Assembly: GCA_028554795.2 (NCBI GenBank)
Contig: CM068825.1
Span: 97,147,451-97,211,450, forward strand
Direction: 5' to 3'
Source of the DNA: Sinohyriopsis cumingii
Lineage: Eukaryota > Mollusca > Bivalvia > Unionida > Unionidae
Length of the DNA stretch: 64,000 bases
The notes beneath the pieces are model-generated. The model worked only from the letters and a program-made list of their open reading frames with translations, ran no database searches and was not told where the DNA came from. Below are positions 26,501 to 42,100 of this stretch, in pieces. The stretch's first letter is position 1. Every line of letters starts with the position of its first letter. A program made the translations under genes and the position numbers.

Positions 26501-29500
26501 CATATAAATATTATGTGTACATGACCAGTATGAAAATGGCAGAAACACTAAGTGGCATTAGAAGAGATCCAAAAATAAAGGCAATTCGGACAGGGATCAC
26601 TTCATTCCCTGAACTGGAGAAAGAACATTGACATAAGAACTGCAATTTGTCTGCATGCTAAGCAAATGGCAAAAGACAAACACAAGTCAAAGGATTCATC
26701 CAAATTTGTTGCATCTACCAGCTGGAGTTAATGTTTTATGAACTGTCATGGTTTTTGTCCCAGGCAGTGAATGAGGATATATATATGCTACAGAATTTCA
26801 CCCAATATTTTATATCAATCAAATGTTTTTCTGAATTATATTTTCCATGTCAACACTATTTTATGCAAATCTAATGTTTTTCTAAATTACTTATTCCATG
26901 TCAATAGCTATACACTGATATTTGAGAAAAAAAATCTCATTTTTTGTTATTTTATGTCTTTTATGCCCTTCCATAGTTTGTATGTATATAACGGCATGTC
27001 AATACAATGCTGATTAAAAGTTAAGTTCTCAAACTTAATAATAAAAAAATAAGAGCATATAATGGGACCTTGACTTGGTTGTCAAGATCATTTTAGTTTG
27101 AATTTATTTCTAACATAATTAATGTTACATTGGATTCCCATTATTGGTTACACTCGGGTTTTTGTAAGTTATCCATTCATTGTCCTGGGCCCCTATTTCA
27201 GCCTATACTCATGTAGACTGGTATGTAGTTGTATCTCAAAATGAGTAACTCGACCAAACCATATCAATGTTACAATGACTCAATTTTTTAGTTATGTTAC
27301 TTTTGTATTTTTTTGTTATTTATTCATTACAGACTCAGTATCTTGGAGTGTACTTCAACTACACTCGTAAAAAAATTAATAGGTTTGTGTACCTCAAGAA
27401 GACTACCTAATTTTAACGTTTGAGTTGCATTTGTATTTTCAGTTCTTCATTTTTTCACACACAGTTTCTTGGACACTATTTTATCAAAACACAAAAACTG
27501 GTATAAAGGTGAGCACTTGAGACCATTTGGCCATCCAGGTCACCCAGAAATATAGGTAACCATTATTTTTTTGTCATAATGGTGTTCATGAATCTATTAA
27601 GGACTGTATGCATGTGAGATGCAAAAAACGTGTGATCTTGAGATAAATGCAAACGGTTAACCAAAAGCCAATAAAAGATAACATGTAGGTAATGATGAGC
27701 ATCATTTGTTGGAAGAGCATGCTACCAAAAGAGATCATCACCAGTTTCTGGATTCTACCATTACCAATGCATGAGAAATGAACAAAACATAAAAAATTAA
27801 CCTAGGTCAATGAGAGGTAAAATAAATTCCCATTATGAGCTGCTTTATTGAAACTTGGCAAACTTTTGTAAATAGAAATGTTTTTCCCTAAGGTTTGAGT
27901 CTATCTCTGCATGACCCACCTCTCCCTCTAGTTTATGAGTGTGTCTGTGTGTTTTGGGATTTTTAACATAGCTTTAACAATTTTTCAGTCATATTGCCAA
28001 GATATCTGCAGTCTGGCAGTTTATAGTAATGTCCAGCACTCAGGCATCATGCCGCATACATGCAGCATGATGTCCCACCCAGTCACTTTATCCTGATAAC
28101 AGACCGACCAGTCTGAACACTAACCTCTTAATGCTGAGTGCCAAATGAGGCAGCTGCTAGTAACATTCTGTTTAAGTCTTTAGTATGACTCGGCAATGGT
28201 CTGAAGCCGACCTTCCCCCATCTGATGGATGCTCTAACCATTTGGCCACTGATGCGGACTCTAATTTATCACTGATAAGGTCCAAATACATTTACGACAT
28301 AATCAGGGATAATCATATTTCTGTTAACATTTCGTAGGTTCCAACAATCATTACTGAATAATGGACTGTATATTGGATTTATGCATTAATGGATAGAAGA
28401 TCTTAAAAAGTACATTTAAGTCAATAAACTGATGAAAGACTTTAATAAAAATCATGTTGACATGCATTTCTTACAAATCGGTGCATCAGTAAAGTTGGGG
28501 TTCTATCTCTTTCAAGATTAGAACACATGCAGACATCTAAGGCAAACACAACACAAATGAACTAAAGCACTGTAACTACAATTACACTCATAAACCACCA
28601 GAGCCAAACAATACACTGGCACCGATTAATTCATCTAGATAATGACTTTAAATGTCATACACATCTCTGTCGATAGCACACAGCAATCTGACCAAAAAAG
28701 GACCATTAATTTCACAATAGTTGTCAGGATAAAGGCAGCTTAACTGCTGAGAAAGTGGAGTTATTACAACTGCTTTTCTTATCCTTTTGATTTCACAATG
28801 TTGGGAATGCTTTGACACAAGACTAATCAGTGTCAGTATCCGTCTTAAAAATACTGAGAAGCTTCTATATTTCTTTTTATTCTAAACTGGACCTTTTAAC
28901 ATTTAAAATGTGTAAGAACTGGATTTCCAGTGTCTCTGGACTTGTGCTAAGCAATTTGTCATCAACTATTTCTTTAGATCTGTTGTCAACTTTTAACCAA
29001 ATGGAATCCATATAGTTTACCATGTAAGTGGGTTCTTTAGTTATCCCAAAGCAAATTAACAAGGAACAAGATAATTTCCAGTGATATCAATATATTTTAC
29101 TCCCAGATGTCAAATTACAACCAAACACATGATTGCTGTCAAAATTTAGAACTTACAAGAAGAAAAAAAATTGCTTTAATGTAGTCTCTGAATAATACAG
29201 AATACAAATTTTCTTTGTTTTAAGTTCTAACTGTATACTTACATAAAGCGTTATTTTTCCTGGTTCCTGATCATACTTCATGGCAAGATACTGGATAAGG
29301 TTATGATGAGAAAGATGCACCAACGACATCAGCTCTTGTTCTATGCTCTGAATCTGACAGGTTTAAAACCATTTCACATATTAACAAAAAGCACATAATA
29401 AAACTAAGCAGAATTGTGAAGTATAAATTCATTACTGTACAAGTAAAAGCATGTATAAAAAAAAGACTACAGCTACTAATGTAGATGAAGATACTAGTCA

Positions 29501-32500
29501 CCGTGAGTTGTGCAAAAATGAACATAGAAATGTGTTTAAATTTGTACCACTTGAATTCTTTCATTTTAACTTCAACAAGTAAACAAAAAAACACAAATAA
29601 CAATGTGGTCAGATTGGAAAGCACAAATGTTTTCAAATGAAAATAATTACACTGTGACTTCATCTAGAACTGAAAATGGTAAAAGTTAAAAAAGCAACAA
29701 AAAAAGTTAATAAACCATATTTTTTGTATTTAAGACATATGAAACAGAAGGACAAAAACTTTAACAATAATTTGTGACAGACAGACAGACAAACATGGAT
29801 ACCAAAACTGCCACTATGTTGAGCTTCAACCAAGACAGGCTTGACAAAATTTTGCAAATTTAGGATGAAAAAATTTATCAAAATAAAACCCCTGTAGAAG
29901 TAAAGAAAATAATGAATATCCTAAGACATTCTCTATTCTATCTTTGATTCTGAGACCCAATTTCAAAGTTTATTTCTCCTATGAATTTGTGATAGCAAAA
30001 CATTGCCATAAAATGAAAGTTGGAGAATGATTACCATGTCAGTGCACATTCATTTTCAAACATCTTTTATTTCTTATACGAGATGAAATAACATGGACAT
30101 GTACATATTTATAACCACATATTTATAACCCAGGACAGTTTTTGGACAGTCAATGGATAGCAATTGTCATTCATATTACAAAATATAATGTTTCACTCTG
30201 ACATGAAAATGAAAGAAGCCCTAGCCTCATTCAGTCTTCAAACTTCCAAACATTTGATTTGTGAGATGTAACACTATTATTAATTAAAATATTGCATAGT
30301 TCTATTGACAAGTATGGTATATTATGCTAAAAAGATGACTGTGTGTACAATTACCATGTTCAGCGTTATTCGGCAACAAAATTATCCTATATTCAGTTTT
30401 ATGTCATACAATACTTATTATGTCATACAATATTTAGTATGTCATACAATACTTGTTATGTCATACAATACTTATTATGTCATACAATACTTATTATGAA
30501 AACAATGTGGCAAACATAACTCATTAAAGCAATATAAAATTAATAAACAAGAGTTTCTTAAACAGACTGATGCTACTGGATGAAAAGAATTTCTAGAAAT
30601 CCAAGAAAAGTCCAATTTTCTATTTTAACTGCTGCTGAGTACTGATATTCTTGAGTGTGATGTGATGTGATTTGTGATTTTTAATGTAGCTTTAACAATT
30701 TTTCAGTCATATCACTATGATGTCTGCAGTGTGGCAGTTTATAGTGATATCTAGCACTGGGGCATCATGCTGCAGACATGTAGCATGATGTCCAACCCAG
30801 TCACATTATCTGGACACTAGGCCAGAAATTTAAAAATAAAAAAATTTAGTAACAAAACTACTGTCCTATGTTTGAGATTAAAAAAAGATGCCTGTATTAA
30901 AGAGCAGAACAAATTCTTAATCATGGTATTTTATCTTGAACATCAATGAAGATCATTAAAGTCATCCCAGACAATAACAATAACATTAAACTCATCCCAG
31001 ACAATGTCAATGTCATTAAACTCATCCCAGCCAATATCAATGTCATTAAATTCATCACAGGCAATTTCAATGTCTTTAAACTCATCCCAGACAATGTCAA
31101 TGTCATTTAACTCATCCCTGACAATGTCAAGTTATAATCATATGTTAAGTTTGGATAAATCTATCAGTATTAGTTGGGAGGGGGTACTGAAGAAGTGTCA
31201 TTTCTGTCCCAGCCTTATCAACAAAATGGGTTAAATGATAAAAATCCATTCATATTTATTTCAGTTATTCTGGTTACAAACTAGTACAACTACGAACCCA
31301 TGTCAAGACCTTTGACTTCAAAGTCCAAACTAGAGTGATGACTATCAACTATTCACAGGAATGCAACTAAATTCTGGTTTAAATTCCAATGTAAATGTAC
31401 CATCACTCTGTTAATAAACTAAATAAAATACAAAAATACAAGCAACAACCTTTTATCTAAAAATATTAGGTCTGGTTTTTAAAATTCCTTCATAAAATTA
31501 CAAATATGATGGTGGTCAGATCTGTACCATATTCATTCAAAATCAATTAAATGCTGCAAGAAGTGTTTTTAGTGAAAACCCAATGCTAGTGCCACAATAC
31601 ATGCAATGAAGAAAATCGCGATCAAAATTGGTAACAGAAACTCTGATGTATTGCTCGTTTTATCGTCGATAACGGTAGATTGGACCTGGAAATTTTAATC
31701 AACACTATGAAACATGAAATTTTAAAATAAGCCGTACAATTTTTTACATTTTCTTTACAAATGACATTCCTAGTACACCACAATTAATGATATGTAAGGA
31801 AATTTCCATCAATGAAAATGTCACTTACACCAAGTGAAGGCAGTACTTTAATAAATAAATACAAATTAAATAATTTTTTTATCAATTGAAAGTTGTGTAC
31901 CAATTCTATCTTTTAGTTCCATTTAAGTGTGAGATTTCAAACATTACCACAATAATAACCATACTTTAAATATCCGAGGTCAGATCCAACTTGAAATTTT
32001 TTCGTTTAGGACCAATGTGGCAATAAGATTCTCAAGATAACCAGCATGACAGCCATGTTAGGTGTCATACTGTGCTATTACCTTAAAGGGTCAACTATAC
32101 ATTTTAAGTCTTTTACTGACAATCCCATGTGGATACAACTATCCATTCAGCAACAGAAGCAATAACGAACAAGTCAAGATGGCCAGCATGACAGCCATAA
32201 TGGCTGTCTGAGGAGTACCATTTTCATTTCAGACGCACTACACATCAAGAAGAAACCCCCATGTCAATAGAACCAACTATTCAGAAGGATTAGTGGTATG
32301 AAGATTTTCAAGATGGCCACCATGGCTGCATATCGGTATATCAATCAGATCAGTATCATTTTCATTTTGGACCAACTAGACATCATAATAAATCTTTCAG
32401 CAATAGTAATAAAATTTATATGATGGATGCTGAGGTCTATATAATGGCTGTTCAAGGAGCACCATTTTCATTTAGGACCAACCAGACATACAGATGAAAG

Positions 32501-35500
32501 TGTCTGCAAAACTTTATGCTAATCTGCATAGTAGTTTAGGAGAAGTACTGAAAACAAACATGCTAACAGACAAAGGGCAATGCAAAATGGACCAAGGATG
32601 GATGGACAAAAGGCCGTGGTATAAGCTCTTCTGCTCTGAAACAAGCTGAGGACAAATCTCTTAAATTCTGTTTGGCTAGTAGCTTATAGGATGAAAAAAA
32701 CCTATGAAAATGACAACTGTCACCCCTTTTATCATCTAAAAATAAAATGTATAGGAAAAATCTATATTTTGCCAGACTGACTTTTACCATGGAGTTACTG
32801 ACTCCTTAAATGTAAGTATACCCACCTTACCACCTGGATGAACAACATTAAACTATGAAACTTTGCAACTCTTCATTGGTGGGATGTAAAAATTTCCTGA
32901 ATCTACATCTTCACACCATTTAGCAACAAATCATGTCACAAACATTTCTGGGGAGACCATGAGGTTCCAATGCATGTTTTGTTCTCTGGTTTCTAGAATA
33001 TGGAATTTTGTTGGAAATAACAAAGACAAAAAGCCCTATATTTAGTCTAATCCTGCTACCTGTTTGATATAAGTCTGTGCCTCCTTGTCCAACTCATTAT
33101 CAATATGCATGATGTTTTTCCGAGCTGGAGATCGCCATTTCAGGACCCATTCTGCAATAATAACGGGATCTCCCGTCTTTTTTTCTATTCCCACATAGAG
33201 AGTGCTGCCACTATCACTGTGTCCTGTTGAAAACGAAAAATGTACAAAGCCTAATGTCACTGAAGCAGATTAGCTGAAACATTGTATATTATTACTTAAG
33301 ATATCTTATTGATAAATTGTATATTATTACTTAAGATATCTTATTGATAAATTGTATATTATTACTTAAGATATTGACAAACTGTATATTATTATTTAAG
33401 ATATCTTATTGATAAATTGTATATTAAAGATATCTTATTGATAAATTGTATATTATTACTTAAGATATATTGATAAATTGTATATTATTACTTAAGATAT
33501 TGATAAATTGTATATTATTACTTAAGATATTGAAATTTTTTATATTATTACTTAATATAACTTACTGATAAATTGTGTATTTTTACTTAAGATATCTCAT
33601 GGATAAATTCATTTCAATAAAAACAACTAATCTGGCAAATGAAATTTCAAGGCTTACCATTTTGCTCGCCAAGTTTTTCTTTCAAACTACTGCTAACCTC
33701 TAGTATAATGCATTTTAATGTTGTATTAATCAAACAATTTAAACTCAGCATTAAATCAAATATTTATGACATTGAAAAGATAAATAAAATCTGAGACAAC
33801 AATATAATTTATAAAAAAAGCACTACTAGGTTTAAGGGTGAGATTAAAGTCTAATGATTGAAAAACAAAAATGGAAAATTCCATAGTGCACCTTCTTTCT
33901 TGCTTTCCTTACGATTATGATGCATTTTCTTCAAGGGCACTTTTAATAAACCTAGTTAATAGGCTTTTTATCACCAAGACATCAGATGACCTCAATAATG
34001 AGTGAGACCTATGCACATTAACAAGATGACCTGTTATGTGACTCTGAGCTTGTTACCACTCCAGAGGGGGCCCTGAGTGGCCGAGTGGTCTAAAGTGCTC
34101 TCCGTTACGGATCACTGCCATCTCACCTCTGTCTGCGTGGGTTCAAGTCTCAGATTCGGCTAATGTGGGTATGTGAGAAAGCCTGCCAGTAGCTTCTCAT
34201 GGATTGGTGGTTCTTTCCGGGGTTTTCCCAGGTTCTTCCTCCACCATTAATACTGGCCGCCATGTATAGCCTATCGTGTGCTGAAAAATGGTGTTAAACC
34301 CTACAACAACAACAACAACTCCAGAGATTACATAATAATGAGTAAGATCCATTAATATTAAGATAACATATCTGACTCTGAGCTTGTTACCACTCCAAAT
34401 ATTATATAATAATGAGTAAAACCCATAAAAATTAACAAGATGACATGTCATGTGACTGGCTGAGCCTGTTACAACTCCAGAAATTATATAATAATGAGTA
34501 AGACCCATTAATATTAAGATAACATGTCATCTGACTTAAAGCTCCTGTGATTATACTTCTGATCTGATTTTGATAAAACTTGGAGGCAAAATCTGCAACA
34601 TATATTTATAAAAAAGCAGTAAAACAGTTTTTAATGTGGACAACACAAAGAATTACTTCTGCATGATGTACTATATAATGCTCTATCAATTTCTAAAATT
34701 AATAACTATAGTGAAGCACTTATTTTATAATGTATAATCAAGTAGCAGTTATCTGAATAAATACATAATACAAGAGAGAAATATAGGTAATCCAGGCAAT
34801 ATCACTACACATATCCTATTAAGAATTTTAAAGGTAACATTTTCATAAAAGTTTTCCAAAACTATAAAAAATTTACAAAAATTTCATTTCTTTGCTCATT
34901 TGTCAGCTTGTCACTCAGTTTTTTACATATATAATTCTGAAAACTGTTCAAACTGTTGAACCAAACATGTTTTACATTTCTATATATTTCATTTTATATC
35001 TTATGCTTTTATGTAATTCATTTATAACATATATGTTTGTGTGCTTGTGTATGTGTATAATCTTTCATTGTCATGGAACAGTGCCTCTTAAGATTTTTAC
35101 CATAGATATATCAAATAAAGTAATTTGTAAATTTTGATCTCGTCTCGTTCCTTGGGTTTTACCATACAAATGACTAAGTACCTGTGGGTATTTCAACACC
35201 TCATCATTTTGATTGTAACAACGAACCTCAATGGTAATGTACTCAAATCAATCCCATCTCATAATTATGCCACATGAAACTGATGCTAGGCAGTGGATGA
35301 TTTTCTAATGGACTAACTGGTAACTGCATTCAGCATAGTGGCAAATGGGGCCAGGTACAAGTAGCAAATAAAACAGCTGTCTTTATGCCAAATGGGTCTC
35401 AGCTATTAGGTAGGAAGTAAAAAGGTACAACTTCAAGCCATCTTTAATTGGAGTTGTCTCCAAATCAGCAAACAAAGTGGAAATGCTGCTCATGTGCATT

Positions 35501-38500
35501 TAAATGGCAATTTATATTATGAGCAAACTCTGTGCATATTACTGAATGTAATATGGTGAGTTTACTACCTTAAAAGAGGTAACAGTAAATGTTGACATAA
35601 GAAATTGATCCTGGGCTTGTAACAAGCTCTGACAATAAGTGGCCAGACTACTATGTTGATAGACAGAAGGAACAGACTCTAACTTAGTCTACACTTGCAA
35701 CAAGCTTAACAACAATAATAATAATAGTAATAATGATAATAACAACAACAACAATAATACTAACAGTAATAATAATAATAATGGTTTTATTAAAGAGGGT
35801 AACACAATTAGCTCAAGAACTAATCTACCTTGAGGCCATCATACAAAGGAAATTTATTTATTTAAACTGCATCTCTGAAGCCACTGGATATATTGGGTTT
35901 TGAAGAAGGAAATAGAGGGGGCATTTCTAATCTCAACTGAGATTAATCTCAACTTTCCAGAGCAAAGTTTCATGGTAATGGAATTTTTTAATTAATAATT
36001 CCTTATTTGGTTTGGGAATTTTATACTGTTTGGTGGACATGGATTGCAGGTGGGGAGTATTACCAGGTAGCCTATACTGGAATAGTGATTGTAAATATTT
36101 AGGAGTACTATTACTGGACATCATGTATATTAATTTGGTTTTTCTCAACTGGATTCGGTCTTTAATAGGTAATATTTTTAACTTACCAGCTAAATTTTCC
36201 ATGCTTTCTTTCCAGATTGATATTAGCCCAAATGCTCTTTTTTGAAGATGTGCTAGCTTTATTATGCTTTTTTTAATATGAAGTACCCCATACTATATTA
36301 CAGTAGTCTAAATAGCATTGTATGTAACTGTTATAAAATCGTTTTCTGTGCCATTCAAGGAGAAAATGACTTATCCTACTGAAAAACCACAAAACTTGAA
36401 TTAACCTTTTCACTGATATGTTTGATATATTCAGTCCATAATAGGTTATTATCTACCAAAACACCAAGTAGTCTATCATGACAGACCATTCACAAATTTT
36501 TATCCTTCCATGTCAGACATAGTTCATCACCATCAAGATCTGTTCTTTGTTTGCCAGGTTGATATAAGTAACATTTTAGTTTTACCAGTATTTACCACCA
36601 TGATACTGCATGTGCATCAGTTGTCTAGTTTGTTTAGGACATCCTGTAAAGAAATTTTGAGTTTATGCTTTGTGGTTTTGGATGTCTGACAATGTAGTCT
36701 CATCTGCAAAGAAATCTGTAGATGATAGTGAGTCCCTTAGTAAAATGAGTAGGACATTATAAACAGTATAAACAAAAATGGACCTAGAAGTGAACCTTGT
36801 GGTACTCCATATCTAACTGTTCCAGGTTCAGACAGAACATTATTTATATAAACATGATGTGTTCTCTCACAAAAGTACGAAGTAAACCATCTAGCTGTGC
36901 TTTCATCACATTGGTAAATTGTCAGTTGCTTCAAAAGGATTTCATGATCCATCATGTCAAAAGCTTTCCTGAAGTCTACAAATACAGATCTTATTATTCT
37001 ACCTTGATCAAGTGTTTGAAACCATTTATCAGTTAGGGAGATCAAGGCAGTCCCACATGAATGTTTCTTTCAAAAGCCTAAATGATTAGGGTGTTAACAG
37101 CAAGTGCTTGGTTAAATGACACGAATGAGTCCTGGGCATATTTTTCAATCAATTTTGACAAGTTTGGTAGTATTGAGATTGGCCGGTAGCTATCAGCATC
37201 ATCCTTAGAACCAGATTTGTGAATAGGCATTACTTTTGCAGTTTTCCATATTTTGGGGACAGATGAGGTTGCAATTCCTAAATTGATTATAGATGTTACG
37301 CTATCAGAAATAGCTGAGGCAGAAGTTTTCATGAGTCGTGGAACAATCTTATAAGTCTGATCAACTCTTTTATGAGATTCCATGGGAAAATGTTTCAAAT
37401 AATATTGAAAGCTTTCATTTTAACAGTTCATATTAAAGAGAAAGGCCACAAACATGTTCAGTCTTTATTATTTGATAGATACTATTTTATAAATATTGAA
37501 AAATCAAACAGTTTGGAATAATACCCATGTTACGGGAAAGATTTTAGTGTTGATTTTAAAATGTAGCGTATATACTATACGTTCAGTACTGCATTATTGC
37601 AAATGTATAATGCTCCTTGCATCATAAAGTCAGTTTAAATTTATTACATTGTTATATGCACAAAAGCTAAGAGTTTTTTAAGCAAAGTATGTTTATAAAA
37701 TCAAAAACTTTAATCACACTATGTTTCCTTTTAATTCACATGAAAACAGAATAATCATGCTTTATCTGGGCCGAAAATTACAAGCACTGGTTCCTATTTT
37801 AGCTTCAGCATCAGAAATATCTGACTAGTAAGTAAATAGCTTCTTATGTTCGGCATGAAGACAATGTATTCCTGAGTTTCAACTGCATAGTACATGCTGT
37901 CTCTATTGTATAGAAACCGACCTTGTTACATATTAGACAGCCTCTAATGACAGCCAACAGTTAGAGATAATACCTAATTTTTAAATGATTTATTTTGCAG
38001 AAATACAAATTTATGTTCTGGTTTGGAAATTAGGTAATATGCCTCCTGCATACTGTATGAAATACATAGAATACATTTAAGTGGGTAGGACATTATTAAC
38101 AATCAATATTATTAGTAATTAACATTCAAAGAAATTTACACACAAATCAATGAATTAATAATTTTATTTATAAGCCATTGGAAAGAGAAGCGGGTTGGTC
38201 AAAATATATTTTATAACTTACCCACACAGGTCCCTCTGAAAACATCCCTTTTCTCCTTGGTGCTGAATGTCAAAACAAGTGTATCTCTACCATGATCCTT
38301 ACAATGAAATTCCTCATCTAAAACTCGTGGTGTGCTGGTACGTCTGAAAGATATAATTTTGTCATATACTGATTACATGTTCACTTGTGTACATGTGTGT
38401 ATTCTCATACAGATACTGTACGAAGAAAAGTATCCAGAAAGAATTAAAGTTAATGTTTTTAAGGGCAAAGAATATCTGCAAATTATAATCCAACATGAAA

Positions 38501-39086
38501 AAGATGTTGTAGATTGGATGTCAAGGTAACAAATGTTGACTCCTTAAATTTTGTCCCTCTGAAACTGTTTACTTAAAAACCATGAAATTTTATGCTCAAA
38601 AAATGTACGTACAGTATCTAAGATGGGGAGAGTAAATAAAATTAGACTTACGAACAGCTTAAGAAAAAAAAAATACAAAAATAAAATAACAGAAATATCT
38701 TTATTACCATCAATAAAAAACATCTCCAAAAACTGATCTGTCTGGTTCATTTTATCACACCTGCTTGTATATAAAAACACTATTAACAAATCTGACATTT
38801 GTATTTAATTTCTGGGGTGTGAGATAAAAAAAACACAAAAAAGAACAAAAACAATTCTAACAGTGATGTCTTGAACATGAACAATTTAAAATTGTTTTGG
38901 GATGGAAAGAAGAGTAGTACAATCTATTGTTCATTCAATTATACACAACTTGATGAAAGCAATGCACATTATAGTAAATAAATACAGCAATTCTGACTAC
39001 TTATTTCAGCTAACTAAAAGCAATCATTTGTACTTTGCATAAACTAAGTTCTATCTGATACACTGGGATTTTTCTGTTGACAATGA

Positions 39087-39139
<53 letters not shown>

Positions 39140-42100
39140 AGGAACACTTGAATTAAACTTTTAAAACTAGAGCTATACAAACCTTTGCCTTCCTTTTTCT
39201 GGCTGAGGGCTATCAGTCTGTACAATGGTAGGAGATGGGGAGACAGAAGACCTTTCTCTTTTCTTGTTGGAGGTTCCTCCAACTGGAGAGTGGGACAAGA
39301 AACTTTCTGCAGAAGGAGTAGAGGGTGCAGAGCCATCTGATTCATCAGAAACCTGTTATACCAATTTACTCATTAAGTTGGAGAGTGGCCAAGTAAATCA
39401 TCAAACACAATGTTGGACACTTTTATATGACTAACCGCCAAATGCCAAGTACTTTTTTTAAACAGAAAATCTGAAATTCTTTACAACTGACGTCTCAATT
39501 GACGGAGATAAAAAAGAATGCTGACCAAATAATCAATTTGCATGTACATGTAGGTGTAAACGATTACATAACTGGCAGGAGGAGAAGAGTTTTCCAAACT
39601 GAGTATGAAACTTAAATGTAACGTATACAAAATTAAGTTCTTTATCACTTCATTACTTTGCAGAGAATTTTCAGAATGTATTGATGAATCATGTTTCAAC
39701 TGCTCCAGTGGCCTAATGGTTAGAGCGTCTGCCTCGGATGCAGCAGGTCATGGGTTCGTTCCCCGGCTGAGTCATACCAAAGACTTACAAAAATGGTACT
39801 AACAGCTGCCTCGCTTGGTGCTCAGCATTAAGAGGTTAGTGTTAGGACTGGTCAGCCTGGTGTCAGGATAATGTGACTGGGTGGGACATCATGCTACGTG
39901 TCTGTGGCATGATGCCCCAGTGCTAGACATCACTATAAACTGCCACACTGCAGACATTGTAGCGATATGACTGAAACATTGTTAAAGCAAGAAAGAAAAA
40001 AAATCCAAAAATCCAAATCTGAATCAATCACAGGTAAATTTGCCATACAGAAAATTACAGGTATTGATGACATACATATGTTAATGAGTAGTCATAACAC
40101 TTTCTGTTATTTCGAATTGTATTTTTTTTACAACTGAATTTGGTAAACAAGACTGAATTGTTCAAATGCCCGAACACACAAAATACACCAGTTACAATTC
40201 AGAAAGCAATGTAAATTCAAACTACCTTATTCACATTAAATCTTGGGACATGAAAAAAATAATTGGCAAGATCATCATACATCACACTGTAGTGACAAGC
40301 CTTGTTCAATTACCATGTCAAAGAATTGTTATAAAATACCATGGCTGTTTTAACATTTTTTATTTTGAATGTGCATGTTTTATAATTTCTCCAACATGAA
40401 ATAAAATAAGGTAAATAAAGACTTTATAATTCCCAAGCCACTTAGACTTTACCAGGAGGCCTGTATCATATATAGTAAACAGTAGTTACAAAGTGCACAT
40501 CATGATTATTATTAAAAATATCAGACGCAGATTTTGCTTTATCATTTTTACTAAATCTCATTCTCTCAGGGAACATTGTAGCTAAACATCTATTGCTGTT
40601 TTTATTTACTTTTTTTATTTCACTCCAGATTTATTATTTTTCAGTGATATAAGCAATCCTGCAAGGTGATGTCATCTGGATGAAAAGATACATGATTAAT
40701 GAATATTTATAAATGTAATGACTCATAACCAGCATATATCCATGTAACTGTCATATATTCATGAAACAATGAAAATAATATTGGTAAACATTCAAACAGA
40801 TCATCACTAATCCAATTTAATTTCATGTTTTCAATCCACTTCTGATTTTGGTATGCTGGTTGTTTCTGCACATCCTTTTGATTATAATTGGTGGAATCGT
40901 TTCTCGTTTTCCAACAAAAGTCCAGGCCAGTTAATTTTTGAAACCATGTATTCTTGGGCAAAGAATGAACTTTGTCCAAAGGCGATGCCAATATCCCATC
41001 TGTTCTACAACATTAATCCTTTTATGGTCTTTTACTAATAATACTATCATAATTACTGTAGCCAAGTGAATTTGTACCTATTTAAGGTCACTTACATCAA
41101 TGCAAACTACCATTGCATTTTTATTTCGATTACTGAAAATCATTATTTGGGAGATTTCGTTATTGTATTTTATCAGACGTTACTAAAGTTTGGTGCAGTG
41201 GTGCATTTGATTCAAAACCATGAGATGTACCTTGTTCAGCGCAAGTTTAAATCTTCAGTGTACATGTGGTGATACCATGATGTCACTATAAATAAAAGTG
41301 ATTAACCAAACACTTTGTTGTTCTAATACTGCTACCACATTTTAACAAGTCTCAAATTTTCAATTTTCAATGTAGAAAATATAAGTACAAAAGTATAAGT
41401 CTTTGACAATTTCAATGCTATAATATATAAACTGAAAGTATTAAACTAGATTCAAACAAGAAGTTACTGTTAACATGGTTACAACATTGAGCTAATGTTC
41501 GATGTTCCTCATCATCTCATGAAATTATGCATATCTAAAATCAATAGAAATGATTTTTAAAAATGAACAATAAATGTTTTTTTTTTATTTTTCAAAAACA
41601 AATTATATTAATTTATAACATTTCCATCTAATAATTCAAAATGACAGTCCCTTAACTGTAATGTCTTCTGTTTTTTAAATAGCATTATGAACAATAAAAT
41701 AAGCCTGGTGATTACAAGAAAAAATGTCTAAGGTGTCCCAAGACTTAGAGTATATGAAAAAATTGCCACAATTTTGTGTCCTAGCTTTTTTAGGTCATAA
41801 AAATATATTATTTTTGAAACTGATAAAGGGTGTCCCAAGACTTACAATCATTACAGTATTTGTCATGCATTTGTTCTAGAGGTACATTTACATATGTAAA
41901 CATCAACATGGAATAAAGATCAATGCAGATATGATAATTAAATTATGGAAATCAAAGACCAAACTGAGCCTACTTCCAATTCCTTGGCATTTATAGAATA
42001 ATCCTGCATTTACTTATCCTAAATAAAGCATTAGTTGCTCTTTTTAAATTTAGCACTAAAGTTGCTTTTACCTAAGTTTGCTCATTCCTGATTGTTGAGT

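Larger units (their letters stand above)
35705..37410 (-). mobile_element. CR1/Jockey-like LINE, 5'-truncated and inactivated
   Basis: Minus-strand frames give reverse transcriptase motifs in order: DSYRPISILPNLSKLIEK (about 37200), FVDFRKAFDMMDHEILLKQL, YGVPQGSLLGPFLF (about 36800), then a degraded active site FADETT where YADD is expected (about 36690). C-terminal sequence PKYLQSLFQYRL follows near 36090. The 3' UTR ends in an AAT/AAC run at 35708-35785, its microsatellite tail. Frameshifts and stops make it dead. Confidence 0.92.

Noticed and set aside
30401-31133. CRISPR-like array
   Set aside because: Direct tandem units with no spacers, in an animal genome; these are minisatellites.
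36012-36245. Open plus frame of 77 codons
   Set aside because: Antisense of the LINE C-terminal part.
39695-39775. tRNA gene
   Set aside because: The tRNA-like A and B boxes here are the head of SINE family B copy 4; the body that follows is shared with eight other copies, and the sequence does not make a clean cloverleaf.
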